DNA of 64,000 nt from Candidatus Leptovillus affinis (GTDB lineage Bacteria > Chloroflexota > Anaerolineae > Promineifilales > Promineifilaceae): the NCBI GenBank assembly GCA_016705235.1, contig JADIYP010000006.1:1637058-1701057 (forward strand), written 5' to 3'. The notes below the pieces were generated by a model. That model worked only from the letters and a program-made list of their open reading frames with translations, ran no database searches and was not told the DNA's origin. Each line of letters opens with the position of its first letter. Position 1 is the first letter of the stretch. This document shows positions 37,141 to 46,221 of the stretch, piece after piece. The translations under genes were made by a program, and so were the position numbers.

Positions 37141-37515
37141 TATGCCCCCGGTAGGGGCGGGACGGCGCGGCAATACCCCGTCTTAACCCCCAATCATCTT
37201 CTCCGCGCCGTCTCGCCCTCCCCATACGCCCCCTGCCCGCCAGAACAGGGCGAGACAGGTGGATGATAAAACCCTGGCCCTCCGCCCAGGCCTCGTCCAC
37301 CTGTCCCGCCCCTACCACGATCGCCCCCTGATGCCCCCGTAGGGGCGGGACGGCGCGGCAATACCCCGTCTTAACCCTCAATCATCTTCTCCGCGCCGTC
37401 TCGCCCTCCCCATACGCCCCCCTGCCCGCCAGAACAGGGCGAGACAGGTGGGTGATAAGACCCTGGCCTTCCGCCCAGACCTCTTCCACCTGTCCCGCCC
37501 CTACCATGATCGCCA
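37141..37515 (+). repeat. 188-bp tandem direct repeat (two copies), GC-rich with internal hairpins
   Basis: Copies begin at about 37141 and 37329; GTAGGGGCGGGACGGCGCGG recurs with a period of 188 bases. Each holds GCCGTCTCGCCCT...AACAGGGCGAGAC, an inverted repeat. Few differences between copies, so a recent duplication. Confidence 0.8.
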
Positions 37516-37589
37516 TAAAATTGAATCCCCATCCGCAAAAATCCGTCAAATCCGTGCAAATCCGCGGCCCATTCACACACCCAAACCCT

Positions 37590-37709
37590 GATTGACTGAC
37601 AAATCTCAGAATTTTACCGCGGAGAGCGCAAAGGACGCGGAGATTTTCTCTGGTACAAACTCCGCGCTCTCCGCATTCTCCGCGGTTAGATAAGTTTTGT
37701 CAGTCAATC
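37590..37709 (+). mobile_element. MITE-like element, copy 1
   Basis: A 120-base sequence with perfect 14-base terminal inverted repeats GATTGACTGACAAA...TTTGTCAGTCAATC. The interior contains CGCGGAGAGCG and TCCGCGCTCTCCGC arms. No coding capacity. Its partner at 41423-41533 has the same ends and lies in the opposite orientation. Confidence 0.75.
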
Positions 37710-37768
37710 GGCACCCAAACCTCAGATAATGCCGGCCCCCCTTCAACCCACCTCAGGCGAAAACGGAC

Positions 37769-38923
37769 TTACACCGCTCGCCGCCGGACCAGCCGCCACA
37801 AATGCCGGCCGTGCCCTGTCGGCTCGCCATACCGCGCCGCCAGCCACGCCGCTTCCGGCCAGACCGTGCGCCACAGCAGCCGGGCTGCATCTCGCGGCCG
37901 GTCCACCAGCAGCAGCAGCAGCGCATACCGCTGCCACCCATGCCGCACATCCCGCCCGGCCAACACACTCTCCGGCGTCACCAACCGGCGCAGCAGATAG
38001 CGGCGCACAGCCGACGGCCGTATCCCCCCCAGCTTCTCCTCCATGCCATCCACGCCAATCAATTGATCCAGCAGCTCCAGCACGGTAGACACGGCCGTGC
38101 CCACCCGCCACGCCGCCGCCCGTTCCGCCGCCTCCCCCCAATCCACCCCCCGCTTCTGCGCCGTCAGGGCCATATCCACCAGGCTGCGCAGCGCCGACAT
38201 GCCAAATTGGTGGTTTACGGCCGTATGCACCGCCAGGTGAATGATCATATCCTCCGGGCACAACTGGTAGACGCCGGTCTCGTCGCCCACCTGCGCCAGC
38301 CGTGCCCAAATGCCCGGATCATCAACATCCGCCGTACGCGCCAGCCACCAGCCTAAAAATGGTGACCAGTGGGCTTCCACCAGCCCCACCTGCCAGCCCG
38401 GCTGCACAAACCGGATTTCGCCCTGCGAAAGCTGCTCCAGCGCCAACGGCCGTTCCGCCTTGATCGACGATCGATACCCCAATTCACCCATCACCCGCGC
38501 CACCGTCGGCATCTCCCCGGCCGGCGCCCAGATGTCCACGTCCGACATCGTGCGCTGCGCCGGTTCGTCGTACACCCCGATCCCCAGCGCCGCCCCTTTC
38601 AGCAGCACCAGCGGCAGCCCCGCCGCCGCAAAGGCTGATTTGAGTCGGCTCAGGCTCGCCTGCTGCCAGCTGCTTTCGGCCACCGCCGACACCACATCCG
38701 CTTGTAACGCCGCGCCCAATGCCGGCCACGCGCGGCGGCAGCGAGCGTAAGCCAGCGGCCCCAGGCCATGCGCCGTCAGCCAGCCAGCCAGCGCGCCAAC
38801 CGCCAGCCCCCTGTCTTCCCAATTTACCTCGCCGCTTTCAGGCAGAGTCCTTCCGGTCAACTGCTGTAAAACAAAACGCGCCGTCGCCACATCTGGCCAC
38901 GGCGCAAACTCAGAGCCTCTCAT
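37769..38923 (-). CDS. Nucleotidyltransferase family protein (NTP_transf_5)
   Basis: A 384-residue protein of the NTP_transf_5 (PF14907-type) group. The diagnostic segment is LVLLKGAALGIGVYDEPAQR followed by TMSDVDIWAP, the metal-binding Asp pair. Members are found beside capsule or exopolysaccharide genes and may transfer nucleotidyl or sugar groups, but activity is unproven. The gene lies between the two MITE-like elements with the PglF-type dehydratase. Intact. Confidence 0.8.
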   Translation of the reverse strand: MRGSEFAPWPDVATARFVLQQLTGRTLPESGEVNWEDRGLAVGALAGWLTAHGLGPLAYARCRRAWPALGAALQADVVSAVAESSWQQASLSRLKSAFAAAGLPLVLLKGAALGIGVYDEPAQRTMSDVDIWAPAGEMPTVARVMGELGYRSSIKAERPLALEQLSQGEIRFVQPGWQVGLVEAHWSPFLGWWLARTADVDDPGIWARLAQVGDETGVYQLCPEDMIIHLAVHTAVNHQFGMSALRSLVDMALTAQKRGVDWGEAAERAAAWRVGTAVSTVLELLDQLIGVDGMEEKLGGIRPSAVRRYLLRRLVTPESVLAGRDVRHGWQRYALLLLLVDRPRDAARLLWRTVWPEAAWLAARYGEPTGHGRHLWRLVRRRAV

Positions 38924-38951
38924 CGCCCATCCTTACATGCTATCTACAAAC

Positions 38952-38986
38952 AGACCCCAAGGGTTTTCTTCAAACCCTTGGGGTCT
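38952..38986. repeat. AGACCC-family hairpin between the NTP_transf_5 and dehydratase genes
   Basis: Perfect 15-base arms AGACCCCAAGGGTTT and AAACCCTTGGGGTCT with a 5-base loop. It may end or process the transcript downstream of the dehydratase gene. Confidence 0.7.
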
Positions 38987-39071
38987 TATCGCGGATTAGG
39001 CCGATTATCCGCCAAAGCCGCAACAATCAACAAACGCCAACGGTAAACCCGTGTCCCCACGCCTGCGGCAT

Positions 39072-41021
39072 CTACCCCACATGCACCGGCCCCGGCGTCA
39101 AGGTCTCTCCCGGCAGCAAAACCGATTTGTCCGGTTGTGTCGCCGGTTTCTCTTTTTCCGTCACCACCGGGCGCATCGGTTCATACTCCGGAATCAGATT
39201 TTGCAACCCGCGAATAATCGCTTCCGCATCGCTGCGCGCCGCCGAAGCGGCCAATCCGCTCAGACTCTCATCCAGGTCAACCGGCACAAAGCTGCTGGCA
39301 TTCCCGGCAATAAAAATCTTTTCATGGCAGGTGCGCTGGTACTGCTCGCCTGGCACAAACAACTCCTCATACAGCTTCTCGCCGGGCCGTGTGCCCGTAA
39401 ACTGGATGTCGATGTCTCGCCCCACCTCCAGGCCGGACAGTTCGATTAAATCCCGCGCCAGGTCCACAATTTTCACCGGCTCGCCCATATCCAGCACAAA
39501 TACCTCGCCCCCTTTGCCCAGCACGGCCGCTTGCAGCACCAACTGCACCGCTTCGGGAATGGTCATAAAGAAACGGGTCATCTCCGGGTCGGTCACCGTC
39601 ACCGGACCGCCGGCGGCAATTTGTTTGCGGAATGTCAGCACCACGCTGCCCCGGCTGCCCAGCACATTGCCAAAACGCACCGCCACAAACGCCTTGCCGC
39701 TCTGCCGCGCCGTCTGGTGCACCAGCAGCTCCGCCGTTCGTTTGCTGGCGCCCATCACGCTGGTCGGATTAACCGCCTTGTCGGTGGAGATCATCACAAA
39801 ATGGGCCGTGCCGACGGCCGCTGCCGCCTGTACCAGGTTGCGTGTGCCCAGCACATTGTTGCTAATCGCTTCTGCGGGGTTCAATTCCATCAAGGGCACA
39901 TGTTTATGCGCCGCCGTGTGGAAAACAATCTCCGGTCGAAACCGCTCAAAAACAGTCTGGATGCGCTCGGCAAACCGCACGTCGGCAATGACGGCCGAAA
40001 TCGTCGTCTCCGGTTTTTTCAGGCGCTGCAGTTCGTTGGTAATCTCAAAGATCGAATTCTCCCCATGCCCCAGCAGCACCAGCTCTTTGGGCTGGCAGCG
40101 CAGAATCTGGCGGCATAATTCGCTGCCAATCGAGCCGCCGCCGCCCGTAACCATAACCCGCCGCCCGGCAAGCAGGTCACGCACCGCCGCAATATCTGTC
40201 TGGATGGGGTCGCGGCGCAGCAAATCTTCAATCGCCACGTCGCGTAACTGTTTGACGGTCACGGTCCCATCCACCAGTTCATAAATTCCCGGCAAGATCT
40301 TTGTCTCGACGCCCAATTTCTCGCACGTTGTGGCCACCTGACGGATGGCCCGCCCCGGCGCCGACGGCATCGCGATGATCACCCGGTCGATTTGGTGCTC
40401 GGCGATGAGCCGGGGCAGTTCCCGCTGCCCGCCCAAAACCGGCACGCCCAAAATCTGCATGTGGTGTTTGCGCCCATCGTCATCCACAAAACCAACCGCC
40501 TTCAGGTTAAGCTGTGGATTGTGTTGGATTTCCCGCACCAGCATGGAGCCTGCGTCCCCCGCCCCGACAACCAGAACCCGCCGCCCATGCCCATGGCCAT
40601 TGATCTGTTTCCGCCGCCGCTGCGCGCTCAACCGGACGCTGAAGCGGCTGCCGCCGACAAACAGCAGCGCCAGAACTGCATCCAGCAAAAATATTGAACG
40701 CGGCAAAGCCACCGGCAGCAGCGCCCGGATGCCCGTCACCAATAACCAGACAAACAACGTGGAGATCAACACGGCATTGACGATCTGGCTTAGTTCGTCA
40801 ATACTGGCGTACTGCCAGAAACGGCGGTACAGCCCCAATTGATAAAAGGTGATCAGGCGCACAACCAGAGAAACGGCCGTATAAATCAACAACCCGTGCA
40901 AAAAATCATGCGGCACGTCGATGCGGTCCAGGCGCAGCAAAATTGCCAGCAGCGGCGTCAGGCACAAGATCAGCCCATCCAACAAGAAGAAATGACGGTT
41001 TCGCAAATTTGTTAGATACAT
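39072..41021 (-). CDS. Membrane-bound UDP-sugar 4,6-dehydratase (PglF/WbpM/CapD type)
   Basis: About 649 residues. Residues 1-115 form four transmembrane helices (FFLLDGLILCLTPLLAILL and others). A CoA-binding-like domain with VLVVGAGDAGSMLVREIQ follows, then the extended SDR domain: NAD loop VTGGGGSIGSELCRQIL and active-site MISTDKAVNPTSVMGASKR, typical of PglF. It converts UDP-GlcNAc to the 4-keto-6-deoxy sugar, the first step to UDP-bacillosamine. The start at 41021 (MYLTNLRN) follows AAGTAAGGA. Pairs with the aminotransferase and acetyltransferase below. Confidence 0.9.
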   Translation of the reverse strand: MYLTNLRNRHFFLLDGLILCLTPLLAILLRLDRIDVPHDFLHGLLIYTAVSLVVRLITFYQLGLYRRFWQYASIDELSQIVNAVLISTLFVWLLVTGIRALLPVALPRSIFLLDAVLALLFVGGSRFSVRLSAQRRRKQINGHGHGRRVLVVGAGDAGSMLVREIQHNPQLNLKAVGFVDDDGRKHHMQILGVPVLGGQRELPRLIAEHQIDRVIIAMPSAPGRAIRQVATTCEKLGVETKILPGIYELVDGTVTVKQLRDVAIEDLLRRDPIQTDIAAVRDLLAGRRVMVTGGGGSIGSELCRQILRCQPKELVLLGHGENSIFEITNELQRLKKPETTISAVIADVRFAERIQTVFERFRPEIVFHTAAHKHVPLMELNPAEAISNNVLGTRNLVQAAAAVGTAHFVMISTDKAVNPTSVMGASKRTAELLVHQTARQSGKAFVAVRFGNVLGSRGSVVLTFRKQIAAGGPVTVTDPEMTRFFMTIPEAVQLVLQAAVLGKGGEVFVLDMGEPVKIVDLARDLIELSGLEVGRDIDIQFTGTRPGEKLYEELFVPGEQYQRTCHEKIFIAGNASSFVPVDLDESLSGLAASAARSDAEAIIRGLQNLIPEYEPMRPVVTEKEKPATQPDKSVLLPGETLTPGPVHVG

Positions 41022-41422
41022 ATTCCTTACTTCTCCTTCTATGTTGCGCGTTTCAGCAGGAGTTTTCAAATTTCATTTTATTTATAAGGGGGGTTGCAAA
41101 GTTTGGCAATAGGGTAAGTGGTCTACTGTTTGAAAATCCTCAGGTATTGGAAGGCAGCAGGTCCACCCCCAATGCCTCGATCCTAATCCCCCATGGTTAC
41201 GGGTTTTCTTACACTTTTCTACATGGGACACTGCATGAGTGACCCACCCACCCCACGAATGAAAATCCGCAGCTTTCGCAGACGCCGCATATTTCTATTC
41301 CGTGTTTATCCGTGTTCATCCGCTCGCGTCTTTTCGGCCCCGCGTCCTATTTTCACAGACGCCGCATATTTTTATCCGTGTTCATCCGTGTTCATCCGCG
41401 TCCTATATGTCCATCCTGACCC
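41022..41422. other. Gene-free stretch with degenerate short repeats
   Basis: No supportable gene. A ~45-base sequence ending in TTATCCGTGTTCATCCG occurs at about 41276-41325 and again at 41350-41397, next to the MITE-like element. Contains the probable promoter area of the dehydratase gene, which I cannot resolve. Confidence 0.5.
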
Positions 41423-41533
41423 GATTGACTGACAAAACTTATCTAACCGGGGAGGACGCGGAATTTGTACCAGAGAAAACCTCCGCGCCCTCTGCCCTCT
41501 CCGTGGTAAAATTCTGAGATTTGTCAGTCAATC
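41423..41533 (-). mobile_element. MITE-like element, copy 2 (inverted relative to copy 1)
   Basis: A 111-base copy with the same 14-base terminal inverted repeats, GATTGACTGACAAA and TTTGTCAGTCAATC. Its interior reads CGCGGAATTTGTACC...GGTAAAATTCTGAGA, the reverse complement of copy 1. The two copies flank the NTP_transf_5 and dehydratase genes. Confidence 0.75.
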
Positions 41534-41597
41534 AGCCATCCGGACCCGAGACAGTATGGGTTCATTGTATCCCAGGCACTCCGTAGATGCTTCTGGC

Positions 41598-42740
41598 TCA
41601 AGCCGCTGCCTGGCGCACCACCGCCACCACCCGGGCCAGGTCATCTTCCGTCAGGCTGCTGCCGGAGGGCAAACACAACCCGTCGGCAAACAAAGCCTCC
41701 GCCGTCTCGCCGCCAACCCGTTCATAAGCAGCAAACACCGGCTGCAAATGCATCGGTTTCCACAACGGCCGTGACTCAATATTCTCCGCTTCCAACGCCA
41801 ATCGCACCGCCTCCCGGTCTGCCCCAAACGCCATCGGGTCGATGGTACACGTCGTCAGCCAGCGGGTGTGCTGGCCCCACTCCGCTTCCGGCATAAAAGT
41901 CAACCCCGGGCAATCACCCAGAGCCGCCGCATAATAAGCGAAGTTGCGCCGGCAAGCCGCCACGCGCTCGGCCAACACCTGCATCTGTCCCCGGCCAATT
42001 CCCGCCAACACGTTGCTCAGGCGGTAGTTATACCCGATTTCTTCGTGCTCATAATGATGCGCCGGTTCTCGCGCCTGGGTCGCCAGTTTCCGCGCATGGT
42101 CGATCAAGGATTTGTCGGCCGACACCAGCATCCCCCCGCCGGACGTGGTAATAATCTTATTGCCATTGAACGAAAAAATACCGGCCTGGCCAAAGGTTCC
42201 CGGCGACTGCCCCCGGTAAGTCGCCCCCAACGCCTCGGCGGCATCTTCAACCAACGGCACGCCATACTGCGCGCATGCCGCCTGAATACGGGCGATATCG
42301 GCGCTTTGCCCGTACAGGTGCACCAATATAACCGCCTTGGGCAGCCGATTTTGCCGCGCCCGTTTTGCCAGAAATTCAGCCAGCAGGTCCGGGTCCATAT
42401 TCCACGACGCCCGTTCGCTGTCGATAAACACCGGCCGTGCGCCCTGATATAGAATGGGATTTACGCTGGCGCTGAAGGTCAGCGTGGATACGGCCACTTC
42501 GTCACCCGGGCCAACGCCCAGGTGAATGAGGGCCAGATGCAGCGCCGCTGTGCCGGAACTGAGCGCCAGCGCATACGGCGCGCCGGCCGCAGCTTTCAGT
42601 TGAGCGCAAAATTCTGCCTCAAAGGCATCCACGTTCGGGCCAAGCGGCGCGACCCAGTTAGAATCAAAAGCGGCCTGGACATACTGCTGTTCCAGGCCGG
42701 ACATATGCGGGGGGGAAAGATAAATACGTGATAGACTCAA
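41598..42740 (-). CDS. DegT/DnrJ/EryC1/StrS sugar aminotransferase (PglE type)
   Basis: A 380-residue PLP enzyme. Motifs: IYLSPPHMSGLEQQYVQAAF, ALSSGTAALHLALIHLGVGP, VEDAAEALGATYRGQ, and PLP lysine in FSFNGNKIITTSGGGML. It aminates the 4-keto-6-deoxy UDP-sugar made by the dehydratase. The start MSLSRIYLSP is confident. An R1 repeat lies just upstream and separates it from the acetyltransferase, though all are on the same strand. Confidence 0.9.
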   Translation of the reverse strand: MSLSRIYLSPPHMSGLEQQYVQAAFDSNWVAPLGPNVDAFEAEFCAQLKAAAGAPYALALSSGTAALHLALIHLGVGPGDEVAVSTLTFSASVNPILYQGARPVFIDSERASWNMDPDLLAEFLAKRARQNRLPKAVILVHLYGQSADIARIQAACAQYGVPLVEDAAEALGATYRGQSPGTFGQAGIFSFNGNKIITTSGGGMLVSADKSLIDHARKLATQAREPAHHYEHEEIGYNYRLSNVLAGIGRGQMQVLAERVAACRRNFAYYAAALGDCPGLTFMPEAEWGQHTRWLTTCTIDPMAFGADREAVRLALEAENIESRPLWKPMHLQPVFAAYERVGGETAEALFADGLCLPSGSSLTEDDLARVVAVVRQAAA

Positions 42741-42810
42741 TGAATATTACTCCTGGGAGCGCAGGCGTCCCGCCTGCTTTCTCCCCGACACACTTAAGAT
42801 TGGACCAATC

Positions 42811-43000
42811 TTATTGGTCTTTAAGAAAATAATCGGGCAATAAGCTGGTCATTCTGAGCGGAGTCTTCGGAGCGAAGAATCCCCACAACTTGGTCATTCT
42901 AAGCAAACGGGATGCTTCGGAAGATGCTTCGGCAAGCTCAGCACAGGCTCTCAGCATGACACGCCCTCACGATTACCGGATTAATTTTTTAATCTGCAAA
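42811..43000 (+). repeat. Dispersed repeat R1, copy 2
   Basis: Matches 18542-18706 over nearly its full length but carries an extra GATGCTTCGGCAAGCTCAGC-type insert of about 25 bases near 42920-42950. Ends ATTGGTCTTTAAGAAAATAA and TTTTTTAATCTGCAAA. Confidence 0.75.
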
Positions 43001-43049
43001 GAGATTGGTCCAATCTGCGCCGCACGATGTTTAACTGGTTAGTCGTGCG

Positions 43050-43608
43050 GAACTTGAGCAGCGTAAACGGCCTGCCCTACCGCCCCAACCGTTCCTGCCA
43101 AAACAGCGCTGGTGTGCCTAATTTGAGGCGCACCAGTGCAGAACAAAAAGGCCGCTATGATTACCTGCTGCGCCAACCACGGGGGAACGGGTTATCGTCG
43201 CCTGGCTTACAGGATGCTGGACGAGGATGTGGCCACCGTCAGCCTAAGCAGCGTCTACTGCCTCCTCCTGAAAACCGGCCGACTGCGTTCCTCTCAGGCT
43301 CAGCCCTCGCGTAAAGGCCAGGGATTCCACCAGCCACAGCGACTGCACTAGCACACATCACCTACTTGACCACAGCGGCGCCTTCTACTAATTGTGCACA
43401 ATTCTCGCTGGCTACAGCCTGTTTATCGTCCACTGGCAAATCCGATCGGCGATCACCGAAGCGGAATGTGGAAATTATCCTGCAACGGGCGCGGGAGCAA
43501 TATCCAGACACCAAGAATCATTAGCGACAATGGGCCACAGTTTATCGCCCGTGACTTCAAGCATTTCATTCGGCTTTGCGAAATGCAGCATGTGCGCACG
43601 TCGCCCTA
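43050..43608 (+). pseudogene. Remnant of an IS3-family transposase (orfB, DDE integrase)
   Basis: Pieces of one transposase can be read in several frames: YRRLAYRMLDEDVATVSLSS (helix-turn-helix side), then DITYL-like, YSLFIVHWQIRSAITEA, and VEIILQRAREQYPD with IISDNGPQFIARDFKHFIRL of the rve catalytic core. The second Asp (SDNGPQF) is kept, but the frame breaks repeatedly and both ends are missing. A dead insertion, partly removed by later rearrangement. Confidence 0.8.
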
Positions 43609-43675
43609 ATCTCTCTCTTTACCCGCCGCGCCCTCATAGTAAAAACAAAGCACTAAAAAGCCATTCAAACAAAGT

Positions 43676-44023
43676 CTATTCGCGGTTGATAGATCGATCC
43701 AGGAGAATTAAAATATCCTGGAATGAACGAATGGTTGATGAATAGACTGCGCCAGAATGATGCATATGATGAGGGAATGTCTCTACTTCAGGGTGATGTG
43801 GCGCATTATCCCATCCTCGAATCACGTTGTCTGTGGGTGTGAGCCAATAGTAAGCATACTTTTGCAATTCGCCAGCAATCCATACTTCGTTTGCATGAAG
43901 TCGAGAACCATCAACCAGTTGCGCCACTGCTTTGAACTGTTCAATCGTATTACGCACCTGATGCTCGTAACGAAGTATATGGACAACCAGGTCAGGATGA
44001 GCCTGCAGATCAGCCAACATCAA
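43676..44023 (-). CDS. TumE-like (DUF6516) toxin of a toxin-antitoxin module, module 1
   Basis: A 115-residue protein with the DUF6516/TumE signature: YWLTPTDNVIRGWDNAPHHP, then EVETFPHHMH, a histidine-rich conserved core. It overlaps its upstream partner gene by four bases (ATGA), the usual antitoxin-first order. TumE-family toxins are poorly characterised, so the target is unknown. Intact. Confidence 0.7.
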   Translation of the reverse strand: MMLADLQAHPDLVVHILRYEHQVRNTIEQFKAVAQLVDGSRLHANEVWIAGELQKYAYYWLTPTDNVIRGWDNAPHHPEVETFPHHMHHSGAVYSSTIRSFQDILILLDRSINRE

Positions 44024-44343
44024 TCAACATACGCCTTTTTCAATTCAGCCAGGATATGCTGGTTCTGCTGCCGGGTTTCTGTCCAAAAAAACCAGTCATT
44101 GTAATCCTCATGCGCCGCCAAAGTATCTAAATCTGGTAGTTGTTCTACTTCAAACCGCGCCAGTGAAACGCCGTATTTTTCTTCATAACGTTGAATGTGC
44201 CGTTCGCTTTCTTCAATTTCAGCAGTCAGTTGGTGCATACGTGATTGTACAGCCTCAAAAAGTCCAGCTCGAATCAGGCTGTCTCTTTCCGCTAGAGGCA
44301 GAGTTGCTAGAGTTGGCGGCAGAGTAAAAGTTACTTGGGTCAT
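44020..44343 (-). CDS. Antitoxin-like small protein, module 1
   Basis: A 107-residue protein lying directly before the TumE-like gene, with a 4-base overlap. N-terminal VTFTLPPTLATLPLAERDSL, then a charged helical body (EIEESERHIQRYEEKYGVSL). Fold unknown; role as antitoxin is inferred from position and coupling. A very similar organisation is found at 45810-46491. Confidence 0.6.
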   Translation of the reverse strand: MTQVTFTLPPTLATLPLAERDSLIRAGLFEAVQSRMHQLTAEIEESERHIQRYEEKYGVSLARFEVEQLPDLDTLAAHEDYNDWFFWTETRQQNQHILAELKKAYVD

Positions 44344-44439
44344 TTTTCATACTCCTGTAACATCATTTAATTCATAGACGCTTTCATTATACATCATGGG
44401 GGTAATTGGTCTTGTGTCAGCTTTTGCTCAGGTACTTTA

Positions 44440-44588
44440 TAGTGACCCTAATGTTTGCACCAAAACACGACGGCGAAACTGGTCTGCATCTTCTTTGGCG
44501 GCTATGAGAAGTGTTTCTGGGAAATTTACGGCCAAACCACCCTCGGTGGCTCTTTTATAAGTTGTTGCTGCCTGATTTTGTAGCATCG
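44440..44588 (-). pseudogene. Possible UPF0175-type antitoxin fragment
   Basis: A 49-residue frame ending LAVNFPETLLIAAKEDADQF resembles the N-terminal part of UPF0175 antitoxins; one more base would extend it through LYKVPEQKLT. The remainder is lost. Weak call. The rest of the 44344-44979 stretch holds the inverted R1 copy and no other gene. Confidence 0.3.
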
Positions 44589-44632
44589 TATCCCTATCTC
44601 CAACCAGCAATTCTCAATTTAACCAGAAATGT

Positions 44633-44742
44633 GTCATGCTGAGAGCCTGTGCTGAGCTTGCATCCTCCGAAGCATCCCGTTCAGCCCTAATGACCAATAC
44701 ATGGGGATTCTTCGCTCCGCAGACTCCGCTCAGAATGACAAT
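44633..44742 (-). repeat. Dispersed repeat R1, partial inverted copy
   Basis: In reverse complement it reads CATTCTGAGCGGAGTC, GAGCGAAGAATCCCCA and GGATGCTTCGGAGGA, matching the core of 18542-18706, then GCTCAGCACAGGCTCTCAGC as in copy 2. Confidence 0.7.
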
Positions 44743-44979
44743 TCAGCCTAAATTGCAAAGAAATTGCCCTGTTCGCACGAATGCCTGATCTAAATTGAGA
44801 ATTGCTGCATCTCCAACAAATTATCTGTCAACCGATCCATACACAGCTAATTATATACCATCCCCACCCACGGCCGTTTCCCATCCAGAGCAGCTTCATA
44901 CACAGTTAAGCCGTTCCTCCCTCATCTCTCTCTGCAGCCTCCGCCCCTCCGCGGTAAAAGCAATGCCCTAAAAAACCCT

Positions 44980-45606
44980 TCACTTCAACACCCGTGCCGG
45001 ACACCCCACGGCCGTTTCCCCCGCCCCCACATCCTTCACCACCACCGCGCCGCCGCCAACCGTCGCCCAATTCCCCACCCGACGCTGCGGCAGCACCACC
45101 GCCCCAATACCAATCAACGCCCCTTCGCCCACCTGTACGTCACCGCCCAGATGCGCTCCCGGCGCAACGTGCGCGTGGTCCTCAATTCGGTTGTGATGAT
45201 CCACCGTGCAGGCTGTATTCAGAATGACGTTTTGCCCGATCACACTGCCGGTATTCACCACCACGTTGGCGGCGATCACTGTCCCCGCCGCAACCTGGAC
45301 GCCCTCGGCCAGCACGGCCGTTGGATGCTGCGCAATCGCCAGCCTTTCCCCCCGCGCCTGGACCTCCAGGAATAACCGCCGCCGGACACGCCCATTTCCA
45401 ATCGCCACAATTACTGCTTCATGGGAAATCGTCGTCAAATCAGCCGTCACACCACATACTGGCACGCCCAGATAGCTCTGTCCCTGCCGGGCGGATCATC
45501 ATCGAAAAGCCGCCGGTAGAATGTCCATACCGGCGCGCTGCATACACCACAAAATGTCGGCGACCACCCGCCCATGCCCGCCGGCCCCTAAGATCACCAC
45601 CCGCAT
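44980..45606 (-). CDS. Sugar O/N-acetyltransferase of PglD/NeuD type (frameshifted)
   Basis: About 208 residues. The start at 45606 gives MRVVILGAGGHGRVVADIL, the PglD-type N-terminal nucleotide-binding fold. Two nearby indels (about 45480-45500) shift the frame before SYLGVPVCGVTADLTTISHE. The C-terminal part is a left-handed beta-helix with hexapeptides (VVVNTGSVIGQNVILNTACT) and the catalytic His in CTVDHHNRIEDHAHVAPGA. It acetylates the 4-amino group to give UDP-diacetyl-bacillosamine-like sugar. A sugar-transferase 3' end ends 4 bases before its ATG, with GGAGGT-like sequence. Confidence 0.82.
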
Positions 45607-45610
45607 AGGT

Positions 45611-45793
45611 TCACATACCGCCTTCAAATGGTTTCATCGTGACATGACCGGGGTGGTTGATGTCTTCCCGTTTGCCAATTCTTATAAATGTCAGCACGAT
45701 AATTTCGATGTCCATCCTGAATAAGAAATGGTCCACATACCATACGTCCCGCGCAAACTTTTCTTCCCAAGAAAGCGCGTTACGGCCGCTGCA
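45611..45793 (-). pseudogene. Sugar-transferase 3'-end duplicate, copy 1 (next to pglD-like gene)
   Basis: Encodes GRNALSWEEKFARDVWYVDH then MDIEIIVLTFIRIGKREDIN and MKPFEGGM-stop, about 60 residues of a PglC/EpsE-type sugar transferase tail, nearly identical to the end of the full gene at 47373. Upstream sequence breaks at about 45793, just before TumE-like module 2. It is the copy at the native junction with pglD. Confidence 0.8.
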
Positions 45794-45809
45794 TCCAACC
45801 ATCAACCAT

Positions 45810-46185
45810 TTAATCCAGTTTAGCAATTCGTTCCTGTGCAAACATCAAAAATTCTCTCAGCGCATTCTCCGGTTTCGCGCTCAGATAACTCTCCACCACA
45901 GTTACCTCACTGCCATCATGAAAATGGCGCGGAAACGTAGCTGTAGATCGCCAACGTTGATGAGGCGCGTTATCGTGCCGATAAATTGTGCCGTCTAAAG
46001 CTGTGCGCTCCCAATGATAACTGTAACGATCCGCCAGTTTCAGCGAAAACCAGACATCAATGAAACTGCCATCCGTCAAAATAATGCGCAGTTCATTCAC
46101 ATCCGGTACATACGCTTTCGACAACAATCGCAGCAAATTCCACTTCCGCTATTTGCTGTAACCGCGTCATGTTGACGATGGTCAT
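45810..46185 (-). CDS. TumE-like (DUF6516) toxin, module 2 (frameshift near its start)
   Basis: Second DUF6516/TumE-type protein: LSVW-like core VWFSLKLADRYSYHWERTAL, GTIYRHDNAPHQRWRSTAT, FPRHFHDGSEVTV, matching module 1's RGWDNAPHHP...FPHHMH. The intact frame begins at 46136. An earlier start at 46185 (MTIVNMTRLQQIAEVE) joins it after one indel and gives normal length, about 124 residues. The antitoxin-like gene lies 37 bases upstream. Confidence 0.68.
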
Positions 46186-46221
46186 GGCAAGCTTTCCAGA
46201 AGATGTTGCAGACGATCCCGT

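Noticed and set aside
36985..37266. A coding frame across the poly-G tract
   Set aside because: Composed of homopolymer glycine/proline and repeat DNA; no family resemblance and no start context.
45611..45841. A functional small sugar transferase
   Set aside because: Only the ~60-residue tail is present, without membrane helix or catalytic dyad; it is a duplicated 3' end.
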